Positions 27,387-34,605 of a DNA stretch of 64,000 bases are shown one piece after another. The stretch is from Oscillibacter hominis. Its GTDB lineage: Bacteria; Bacillota; Clostridia; Oscillospirales; Oscillospiraceae. The stretch lies in contig NZ_CP060490.1 of assembly GCF_014334055.1 (NCBI RefSeq), forward strand, positions 2,759,724 through 2,823,723, in the 5' to 3' direction. Each line of letters begins with the position of its first letter. Position 1 is the stretch's first letter. The notes below the pieces were generated by a model. It was not told the origin of the DNA. It saw nothing but the letters and a program-made list of their open reading frames with translations, and ran no database searches. The position numbers and the translations under genes are program-made.

Positions 27387-27944
27387 ATGGGCAAATGCAG
27401 GGTGTGGACCAAGCAGCATAAAAGCGTATGGGAGCAGTTGGAGCGTTACGGGCGCTACACAGTAAAACGGGAGTATGTGGCCCTGGCCCTGGAAGAACAC
27501 ACGGACCTTGTGTTAGAGGCCTACGACTGGCTGGTGCGCAACAGCCCCGACGCGTCCTCCCGTCCCGCCGACGCGGAGTACCCGGTATGGGTCTCCTACC
27601 GCCGGGACGCCGCCATGCTGCCGGACCGGGACAGCGTGATGCTGGAGCTGACCATAGACGAGAAACGCATCACCCCCATCCACGTCTCAAAGTGGGGGAC
27701 GATCCTCAACTTTTCCTATATCCCCGCCGACAGCGGGGATGCAAAGCGCCATTCGAAGCTGTTGGCAGAGTACGGCGTCAGCGACGCAAAGGCCTATCTG
27801 TCCCGGTTTTACCCTGAGATCAAGGAGGAAATCGTGGACAGCTGGAAACGCCTGTTTGACGACAGCGTGCATTTGGGCAGCGAGCTCAGGTACGGAACCA
27901 TCTGGGAGGTGAGGCGCGAATGGGTCAGCCGTGTGACACGATAA
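27387..27944 (+). CDS. DUF3841 domain-containing protein
   Basis: A 185-residue protein (MGKCRVWTKQHKSVWEQLERYGRYTV...). The N-terminal VWTKQ...VWEQL, the AYDWLV segment (about residues 46-51), the YPVWVSYRR segment and the C-terminal ESWxRLF-type motif (VDSWKRLFDD) are the pattern I associate with DUF3841. Function unknown. GGAGG lies 6 bases before the ATG. A second, diverged copy overlaps it by 25 bases, so they are coupled and may act together. Confidence 0.78.
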   Translation: MGKCRVWTKQHKSVWEQLERYGRYTVKREYVALALEEHTDLVLEAYDWLVRNSPDASSRPADAEYPVWVSYRRDAAMLPDRDSVMLELTIDEKRITPIHVSKWGTILNFSYIPADSGDAKRHSKLLAEYGVSDAKAYLSRFYPEIKEEIVDSWKRLFDDSVHLGSELRYGTIWEVRREWVSRVTR

Positions 27945-28495
27945 GGCTTTACTCCGCCCAGGCCGACGCGGTGCTGCAGGTTTTGGAGCGGGATGGAGTC
28001 TCCTTTTCCAAAGCGGAGTATGTCCGGGGCAAATACGGGGAGAGCGCTCCCATCTTCCTCACCGCCTACTCCTGGTTTGTGAGCCGGATGGAGAAGATCG
28101 TGCCCAGGCCCCAGGGCGCGGAGTTCCCCTACTGGGCCTTCGGCGCGCTTTACAGCGTGGATCGGACGGGCACGGGAGAAACGCTGGCCCTGGATGTGCC
28201 CCTTGACCAGGCGGTGCTTTTTGACCTGTACGACTGGAACAAGATCATGCAGCTTCGATACCTTGGAGAGGACGAGCAGGAGGAGCGGTTGTTTCAAAGG
28301 GAGCTTGCCCGCTGCGGCCTGCGGGAGACCGACGTGATGCTGACGGGGTTCCACCCTCAGTGGAAGGAGCGGGTTTTGGAGAGCTGGGAGCGGCTGTTCC
28401 GCCACCATGACCGGATTCGGAAAGGGGATTTGAGCGGCGTGGGGGGCGTGCAGGCCGGGCTCTGGCAGATCAGGAGCGAGTGGATCAGACGGTAG
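27920..28495 (+). CDS. DUF3841 domain-containing protein, second copy
   Basis: A 191-residue paralogue of the preceding protein: IRLYSAQADAVLQVLERDG, TAYSWFVSRM, EFPYWAFGALYS, LALDVPLDQAVLFDLYDWN and LESWERLFRH line up with the first copy segment by segment, although overall identity looks low. GGAGGTGAGG precedes the ATG inside the first gene. Such proteins usually occur singly; two in tandem suggest a heterodimer or divided roles. No enzyme motif can be seen. Confidence 0.78.
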   Translation: MGQPCDTIRLYSAQADAVLQVLERDGVSFSKAEYVRGKYGESAPIFLTAYSWFVSRMEKIVPRPQGAEFPYWAFGALYSVDRTGTGETLALDVPLDQAVLFDLYDWNKIMQLRYLGEDEQEERLFQRELARCGLRETDVMLTGFHPQWKERVLESWERLFRHHDRIRKGDLSGVGGVQAGLWQIRSEWIRR

Positions 28496-28514
28496 CGGGT
28501 TCCGCCGCTCAGCA

Positions 28515-28561
28515 AAAGAAAAGCATACGGCGCGGCTGACTGCCGCGCCGTATGCTTTTCT
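28515..28561. terminator. Bidirectional terminator
   Basis: AAGCATACGGCGCGGC pairs with GCCGCGCCGTATGCTT around TGACT, with A- and T-rich flanks, between the convergent DUF3841 and trkA genes. Confidence 0.92.
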
Positions 28562-28565
28562 TACT

Positions 28566-29213
28566 CTATGCGTGCAGAAACTTTTGCAGATTCCGGTTCT
28601 CTCCCAGGATATAGATGGTCTCGTCGGACTGGAATATGTGGTTGGGCCCCGGCATGGGTTCCAGGAGGCCGCCCCGCCTGGTGGCCAGGATATTGATGTG
28701 GTATTTCTGCCGGACCGCCAGCTCGATGACGGACTTGCCCACCCAGGCGGAGGGGACGGCTGTTTCGAAGATGGAGTAGTCCTGGGTCAGCTCTATGTAG
28801 TCAAAGATATGGTCGCTGCTGTAGCGGACCGCCGCCCATACGGCCATCTGCTTTTCCGGGTAGACCACATCGTCCGCTCCATTTCTCAGCAGGAATTTGG
28901 CATGGACGTCCCGGGTGGCCCGGGAGAGGACGAAGGGGGCGCCCTGCTCCTTCAGCAGCGCGGTGGTCTCCAGGGAGCTTTGGAAGTCGTCGCCGATGGC
29001 CACCACGCAGAGATCGAAGTTCCGCACACCAAGAGAGGCGATGAACTGCTCATCCGTCCCGTCACCGATCTGGGCGTTGGTCACATAGGGCAGTGCGCTG
29101 GTGACCCGCTTTTCATCCTTGTCCACAGCCAGCACCTCGTGGTGCAGGTCTTTGAGTTTTTGGGCCATGTGGCGGCCGAAGCGCCCCAGGCCGATCAGTA
29201 AGACAGATTTCAT
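28566..29213 (-). CDS. trkA: Potassium uptake protein TrkA/KtrA (RCK subunit)
   Basis: A 215-residue cytoplasmic regulator. The N-terminal RCK/TrkA_N domain has the dinucleotide motif GLGRFGRHMA at residues 8-17 and the acidic end of beta-2 (VLAVDKD); the C-terminal half (about 135-215) is a TrkA_C/RCK_C domain (IELAVRQKYHINIL). It gates the TrkH-type channel encoded directly upstream (17-base gap). RCK_C domains of KtrA and related proteins are known c-di-AMP receptors, which fits the KdpD and GdpP genes nearby. Confidence 0.92.
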   Translation of the reverse strand: MKSVLLIGLGRFGRHMAQKLKDLHHEVLAVDKDEKRVTSALPYVTNAQIGDGTDEQFIASLGVRNFDLCVVAIGDDFQSSLETTALLKEQGAPFVLSRATRDVHAKFLLRNGADDVVYPEKQMAVWAAVRYSSDHIFDYIELTQDYSIFETAVPSAWVGKSVIELAVRQKYHINILATRRGGLLEPMPGPNHIFQSDETIYILGENRNLQKFLHA

Positions 29214-29229
29214 ATTGGCTCCTTTCTCA

Positions 29230-30579
29230 TCACCCCACGGTCACCCGCTCCTGGGGGAACTGGGTCATGGCGGCCGGTGTGCCGGAGGTTACGGCGTAGA
29301 TCATGGTCAGCCCGCCCACACGCCCGAAATACATCAGGACAATCAGGATCAGCCGGGAGAGGGCGGACAGCTCCGGCGTGATGCCCAGGGAAAGGCCCAC
29401 GGTTCCGATGGCGGAGGCGGTTTCGAACAGAGCGGCCATCAGCGGCACATCGTCGATACAGCAGATCAGGACTCCACCTGTCAGGAACAGCAGCAAGTAG
29501 AGGAGGAAAATGGCCGCCGCGCTGTGCAGCGTCTCGTCGGGAATCCTGCGCCCAAAGCACTGGGCGCTGCCCCTGCGCCGGAAGACGGCATAGGAGCTGA
29601 GCAGCAGAACCGCCAGCGTGGTGGTCTTGAAGCCGCCCGCCGTGGAGCCCGGCGAGCCGCCGGTGAGCATCAGAAGGATCATGAGAAGCTGGCTTGGCTG
29701 GCTCAGCCGCCCCAGGTCCACGGTGTTGAACCCGGCGGTTCGGGGCGTGATGGCCTGGAAAAGGGAAGCCGCCGCACGCTGGCCAAAGGAGAGACCCTGC
29801 CACTGAGGCTGACGGAACTCAAACAGGAATAAAAAGAGGAACCCACCTAAGACCAGCGCAAAGGTGGTGGTCAGGATCAGCCGGCTTTGAAGGCGGAAGG
29901 ACCGGAGGCGCAGGCCATGCTCCCGGAAGTCGTGCCAGGTGAGAAATCCCAGCCCGCCCAGCACGATCAGCGCGGATATGGTTCCGCTGACCAAAAAATC
30001 CCCTGTGTAGCCGGTGAGGGAGGAGAAGGCGCGCCCCCCGGCGCCCATCAGGTCGAAGCCGGCGTTGCAGAAGGCGGAGACGGAGTGAAAGAGCCCATAC
30101 CAAAGCCCCTTGAAGAATCCAAGCTCGGGGCAAAAGCGCAGCGACAGCAAAACTGCACCGGCCGCCTCAATCAAAAACGCGGTTTTCAGGATGAACCGGG
30201 TCTGGCGGACAATACCGCCCACCTGGGGCGCGGAGATGGATTCCTGCATAATCCAGCGCTGGCGCAGGCCGATCTTCTTCCCGGTGAAGATGGAGATGGC
30301 CACCGCCATGGTCACAACCCCCATGCCGCCCACCTGGATCAGCAGCAGGATCACCGCCTGCCCAAAGGGCGACCAGTAGAGGGCCGTGTCGTGGAGCACC
30401 AGCCCGGTGACGCAGGTGGCCGACGTGGCGGTGAACAGGGCGTCCAGGAAGGAGGCCCCGGCACCCTCCCTGACGGCGAAGGGCAGCATCAGCAGTGCCG
30501 TGCCAGCAAGGATCAGGGTGAAAAAACCAAGGATGATGATTTGGGCCGGTGTGACGCGGTCATTTTTCCAAAACGGCAT
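29230..30579 (-). CDS. trkH: TrkH/KtrB family potassium transporter
   Basis: A 449-residue membrane protein starting MPFWKNDRVTPAQIIILGFF. Four M1-P-M2 repeats are visible, with pore loops such as FTATSATCVTGLVLHDT, FHSVSAFCNAGFDLMG, FQAITPRTAGFNTVDL and FETASAIGTVGLSLGITP, each with the expected Gly. Length and motif spacing fit KtrB of Firmicutes. It moves K+ (often with Na+ coupling) into the cell, controlled by the TrkA subunit. GGGAGGG precedes the ATG. It is divergent from kdpD across 231 bases. Confidence 0.94.
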   Translation of the reverse strand: MPFWKNDRVTPAQIIILGFFTLILAGTALLMLPFAVREGAGASFLDALFTATSATCVTGLVLHDTALYWSPFGQAVILLLIQVGGMGVVTMAVAISIFTGKKIGLRQRWIMQESISAPQVGGIVRQTRFILKTAFLIEAAGAVLLSLRFCPELGFFKGLWYGLFHSVSAFCNAGFDLMGAGGRAFSSLTGYTGDFLVSGTISALIVLGGLGFLTWHDFREHGLRLRSFRLQSRLILTTTFALVLGGFLFLFLFEFRQPQWQGLSFGQRAAASLFQAITPRTAGFNTVDLGRLSQPSQLLMILLMLTGGSPGSTAGGFKTTTLAVLLLSSYAVFRRRGSAQCFGRRIPDETLHSAAAIFLLYLLLFLTGGVLICCIDDVPLMAALFETASAIGTVGLSLGITPELSALSRLILIVLMYFGRVGGLTMIYAVTSGTPAAMTQFPQERVTVG

Positions 30580-30647
30580 GGGACTCCCTCCCGGATGATC
30601 CGGGCCCTGGTTCGCCCGGTCTGATGATACGCATCCGATCTGACCCC

Positions 30648-30783
30648 ATTGTACCATCTGGCGGATGAGGATGTGGTTAAAGAAACCGGCAGTGCATTAA
30701 CACCGCATAAAGATCGGCCTTAATATAATTTTAATGGATGATGTAAAAAGCAAATGCGGCGCTGATGGGACGTGTGCTATACT
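30648..30783. promoter_or_regulatory. Divergent trkH/kdpD control region
   Basis: On the minus strand TACAAT (30648-30653) could be the trkH -10. On the plus strand TATACT (30778-30783) could be the kdpD -10, but neither has a convincing -35, which points to activator-dependent promoters. Between them 30690-30740 is AT-rich (TTAACACC, CTTAATATAATTTTAATGG) in contrast to the surroundings, a reasonable place for KdpE to bind. Confidence 0.45.
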
Positions 30784-30810
30784 GTAGGTGTAATCATGAG
30801 GAGGTGTGAA

Positions 30811-33486
30811 ATGGAGCAGAAACGACCGGATTTTCAGGTGCCGCCCCTGGAGGACTGGCAGCCGGAGGGACGCGGCGCCGGCAAGCTGAAGATTTTTTTC
30901 GGCTATGCGGCAGGCGTCGGCAAGACATACGCCATGCTGGAGGCGGCCCACCGGGCCAGGGACTCGGGCGTGGATGTGGTGGCCGGGTACATCGGGCCCC
31001 ACACGCGCCCGGAGACCATGGCCCTTCTGGACGGGCTGGAACTGCTCCAGCCAAAGGAGATCGAATGCAGGGGAACCCTGCTGCGGGAGTTCGATCTGGA
31101 CGGTGCCCTCCGGCGCCGGCCCCAGCTGATCCTGGTGGACGAGCTGGCCCACACCAACGCGGAGGGCTGCCGCCATGTCAAGCGTTATCAGGATGTGCAG
31201 GAGCTGCTGCACGCCGGAATCAGCGTCTACACCACCGTCAACGTACAGCATCTGGAGAGCCTGAACGACGTGGTGGCCTCCATCACGGGCGTCACGGTGG
31301 CCGACCGGATACCAGACCACGTATTTGACTCAGCCAGCCAGGTGGAGGTGGTGGACCTGGAACCCGCCGACCTGCTGGAGCGGCTGCGCTCCGGGAGGAT
31401 TTACGGGGAGCGCCGGGCCGGCAGCGCCATGGCCCGCTTCTTTACGGAGAAGAACCTGGCGGCCCTGCGGGAGATCGCCCTGCGCCGCAGTGCCGACCGT
31501 CTGGAAAGGGCGCCTAATTTGGAGGGGGAGCGGGTGCGCTCTGCAGAGCACATTATGATCTGCCTTTCCGGCGCGCCCACCAACGCCAGGGTCATCCGCA
31601 CCGCCGCCCGCATGGCGGAGGCGTTTCACGGGGCTTTTACCGCGCTTTATGTAGAGACGCCGGCCCTTGCCGGGCAGAGCGAGGCGGAGCATGGACGGCT
31701 CCAGGCCAATCTCAGGCTGGCGGAGGAGCTGGGGGCCCGGATCACCACCGCCTATGGGGAGGACCCGGCGGTTCAGATCGCGGAGTACGCCCGGATCAGC
31801 GGCGCCTCCAAAATTGTCCTTGGCCGCAGCCCCCAGAAAAAGAACCCTTTTCTTCCAGGCAAAAGCCTGATGGACCGGCTGGGAGAGCTGGCCCCGGACC
31901 TGGACATCTACATCATCCCGGATCAGCCCCGACAGAAGCGGCGCTTGACCGCCCCCCACAGGGAGCGCTTTTCCCTGAAGGACACGCTGAAGACCCTGGG
32001 CATTCTGACTCTGTGCACTGCGGTGGGCTATCTCTTCAAGGGGCTTGGGCTCACCTCGTCCAACATCATCATGGTGTACTTCCTGGGCGTGCTGATGGTT
32101 TCCATGGTCACCACAGGCCGCAGCTACAGCCTGGGCGCGTCGGTGTTCGCGGTGCTGATTTTCAACTTTTTCTTCACCTATCCCTATTTTACACTGATGA
32201 GCGATCCCAGCTATATCGCCACCTTTGCCGTCATGCTGGCAGTGGCGCTCCTGAGCAGCTCCCTGACCACCCGCATCAAGCGGCAGGCCATCCTGAGCGC
32301 CCACAAGGCCTACCGCACGGAGGTGCTGCTGGAGACCAGCCAAAAGCTCCAAAAGGCGGAGGACGCGGAGGCCATTTTGGCGGTGAGCGCCGCGCAGCTG
32401 GGTAAGCTCCTGGAGCGGGACCTGGTTTTATATCCGGTGGAGGAGGGCAGAACGCTGTTGGAGGCCAGGGCCTTCCCCATCTCCGGGGACGGCGACCTGA
32501 GTGACTGCCTCACCGGTGCCGAGCGGGCCGTGGCCCAGTGGGTGATGCAGAACAACAAGCACGCCGGGGCCACCACCAATACGCTGCCCGGCGCAAAGTG
32601 CCTCTATATGGCTGTGCGAGGCTCCGACCGGGCCCTTGCCGTGGTGGGCATTGCCATACGGGAGGGCAGAAAGCCGGACGCCTTTGAAAAAAACCTTATG
32701 GTGGCAATCCTGGATGAATGCGGCCTGGCGCTGGAAAAAGAGCAGATGATCCGCGCCAAGCGGAAGATTGAGGAGACCGCACGGCAGGAGGCACTGCGGG
32801 CCAACCTGCTGCGGGCCATCTCTCACGACCTGCGCACCCCTCTGACCAGCATCTCCGGAAACGCCGGGATTCTGATGGAGGGCAGCAGCATCTTGGACGA
32901 CGGAAAACGAAGGGAGCTGTACTGCGCCATCTACGACGACGCCATGTGGCTCATCAACCTGGTGGAGAACCTGCTGTCCATCACCCGCATGGAGGACGGC
33001 ACCGTGCGGCTGAACATGCAGCCTGAGCTGTTGGAGGAGGTGTTTCAGGAGGCTCTGGCCCATCTGGACCGCAACGCGGGCAGGCACCATATCTCCGTGG
33101 AGCTTGAGGACGATCTGCTGATGGCCGATCTGGATGCCCGGCTCATTGTGCAGGTGGTCATCAACATCGTCAACAACGCCGTCAGCTATACGCCGGAGGG
33201 GTCTTGCATCGTCCTGAGCGCCAGACGGACCGGACCGGAAATCCTGGTCCGGATCGCGGACGACGGACCGGGCATCTCCGACGAGGCAAAGGGCCGGCTC
33301 TTCGATATGTTCTACACCGCGGACAACGCCCGCGGAGACGGCAGGCGGGGCCTGGGGCTGGGGCTCTCCCTCTGCAAATCCATCATCGCCGCACACGGCG
33401 GCGCCATTTCAGTGACCGACAACCAGCCCCACGGGGCGGTATTTTGCTTTACACTGCATGCATCGGAGGTGAACGCGCATGAATAA
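30811..33486 (+). CDS. kdpD: Sensor histidine kinase KdpD
   Basis: An 891-residue KdpD. The N-terminal KdpD domain has Walker A GYAAGVGKT at residues 31-39 and Walker B LILVDELAHTN. A USP domain follows (about 248-375); it contains S-G-A, exactly 20 residues, then FTALY, one change from the SxS-X20-FTAxY motif reported for c-di-AMP binding in Staphylococcus KdpD. Four membrane helices (about 398-490), a GAF-like region, HisKA with the phosphoacceptor His672 in SHDLRTPL, and HATPase with NIVNNAVSYTPEG complete it. GAGGAGGTG precedes the ATG. No kdpFABC pump genes lie in the window. Confidence 0.95.
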   Translation: MEQKRPDFQVPPLEDWQPEGRGAGKLKIFFGYAAGVGKTYAMLEAAHRARDSGVDVVAGYIGPHTRPETMALLDGLELLQPKEIECRGTLLREFDLDGALRRRPQLILVDELAHTNAEGCRHVKRYQDVQELLHAGISVYTTVNVQHLESLNDVVASITGVTVADRIPDHVFDSASQVEVVDLEPADLLERLRSGRIYGERRAGSAMARFFTEKNLAALREIALRRSADRLERAPNLEGERVRSAEHIMICLSGAPTNARVIRTAARMAEAFHGAFTALYVETPALAGQSEAEHGRLQANLRLAEELGARITTAYGEDPAVQIAEYARISGASKIVLGRSPQKKNPFLPGKSLMDRLGELAPDLDIYIIPDQPRQKRRLTAPHRERFSLKDTLKTLGILTLCTAVGYLFKGLGLTSSNIIMVYFLGVLMVSMVTTGRSYSLGASVFAVLIFNFFFTYPYFTLMSDPSYIATFAVMLAVALLSSSLTTRIKRQAILSAHKAYRTEVLLETSQKLQKAEDAEAILAVSAAQLGKLLERDLVLYPVEEGRTLLEARAFPISGDGDLSDCLTGAERAVAQWVMQNNKHAGATTNTLPGAKCLYMAVRGSDRALAVVGIAIREGRKPDAFEKNLMVAILDECGLALEKEQMIRAKRKIEETARQEALRANLLRAISHDLRTPLTSISGNAGILMEGSSILDDGKRRELYCAIYDDAMWLINLVENLLSITRMEDGTVRLNMQPELLEEVFQEALAHLDRNAGRHHISVELEDDLLMADLDARLIVQVVINIVNNAVSYTPEGSCIVLSARRTGPEILVRIADDGPGISDEAKGRLFDMFYTADNARGDGRRGLGLGLSLCKSIIAAHGGAISVTDNQPHGAVFCFTLHASEVNAHE

Positions 33487-34201
33487 ACCGCAGATTTTGG
33501 TGGTGGAGGACGACATGGCTGTGGGCAACCTGATCGCAACCACCCTGGAAACACAGAACTACCAGTATCACCGCGCCAAAAACGGGGCGGGCGCGGTAAT
33601 GGACGCACTCTCCTACCGTCCGGACGTGGTGCTGCTGGACCTGGGGCTTCCGGATATGGACGGCGTGGAGGTCATCCGTAAAATCCGCGCCTGGAGCAAT
33701 ATGCCCATCATTGTGGTCTCCGCCCGCAGCGAGGACACCGACAAGGTGGCCGCCCTGGACGCGGGCGCAGACGACTACCTGACCAAGCCCTTTTCCGTGG
33801 AGGAACTGCTGGCGCGGCTTCGGGTGGCGCTGCGCAGGGTGCGCTACGACAGCGGAAAGACCAGCGAAGAGGCCGCCACCTATGAGAACGGGGCGCTGAA
33901 GATCGACTATGCCGCCGGATGCGCCTACCGCGGCGGGGCGGAAATCCACCTGACGCCCATCGAGTATAAGCTTCTGTGCCTGCTGGCGAAGAACACCGGA
34001 AAAGTGCTGACCCACAACTTCATCCTCAAGGAGGTCTGGGGAAGCGCTTCCGCGTCGGATACCCCTTCGCTGCGGGTGTTTATGGCCACGCTCCGCAAAA
34101 AGCTGGAGGCGGATCCCAGCCATCCCCAGTACATCCAGACCCACATCGGTGTGGGGTACCGGATGCTCCGACAAAAGCCGGAGTGCGGCCGGGACGGGTG
34201 A
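33479..34201 (+). CDS. kdpE: Response regulator KdpE
   Basis: A 240-residue OmpR-type regulator. The receiver has the acidic pair EDD (10-12), phosphoacceptor Asp54 (VVLLDLGLP) and Lys in YLTKPF; the C-terminal winged helix carries LTPIEYKLLCLLAKNTGKVLTH and ends IGVGYRM. Its ATG overlaps the kdpD stop by 8 bases. With no Kdp pump beside it, its targets are likely the divergent trkH-trkA genes or a kdp operon elsewhere. Confidence 0.94.
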   Translation: MNKPQILVVEDDMAVGNLIATTLETQNYQYHRAKNGAGAVMDALSYRPDVVLLDLGLPDMDGVEVIRKIRAWSNMPIIVVSARSEDTDKVAALDAGADDYLTKPFSVEELLARLRVALRRVRYDSGKTSEEAATYENGALKIDYAAGCAYRGGAEIHLTPIEYKLLCLLAKNTGKVLTHNFILKEVWGSASASDTPSLRVFMATLRKKLEADPSHPQYIQTHIGVGYRMLRQKPECGRDG

Positions 34202-34308
34202 GAGGAGCGGGCCGTGCGGAAAAGGAGACTGCCTCAGGGAGCTGAGCGGCTGCCCGCGCCATATGACCGCGTTTGGCTGCGCGCCTGCTGAGCATATTTT
34301 TTCTCGTA

Positions 34309-34357
34309 GGATTCCCGGGCCGGAAGGATACGGCCCGGGAATCCTGCTTTCTATTTT
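34309..34357 (+). terminator. Probable terminator after kdpDE
   Basis: GGATTCCCGGGCCG pairs with CGGCCCGGGAATCC around GAAGGATA; the tail CTGCTTTCTATTTTC is only moderately T-rich. Confidence 0.7.
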
Positions 34358-34506
34358 CAGAAAAAGCGCTTTTTCTTTTCTGGAGTGCCGTACAATAAAT
34401 GGGAGCCCGGGTTTGCGCTCCGGTCCCAAAGACAGCCCCAGGCGCGCCCATGGCTGAAAAAGAAGAATTTTACAGCTGTTTCGCGGGGAGAACAGCGGGA
34501 AAACAG

Positions 34507-34535
34507 TTGCACCAGAAGGCGTTTTGGTCTATACT
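34507..34535 (+). promoter_or_regulatory. Promoter for gdpP
   Basis: TTGCAC (34507-34512), 17-base spacer and TATACT (34530-34535), about 70 bases before the start codon. Confidence 0.8.
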
Positions 34536-34605
34536 ATTAGAATCTATCGGTATGAGTATTTCGCCCCGGGGCCTGCCTCCGGACGGAAATCAGGGAGAAA
34601 AAGAG

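Larger units (their letters stand above)
34202..34605. other. Intergenic region between kdpE and gdpP
   Basis: 404 bases without a credible gene. It holds the hairpin at 34309-34357 and the gdpP promoter at 34507-34535. The stretch 34360-34500 shows nothing I can name. Confidence 0.6.

Noticed and set aside
28566..34201. A kdpFABC pump expected beside kdpDE
   Set aside because: All flanking genes were identified (trkA, trkH, gdpP); no kdp structural gene is present in the window.
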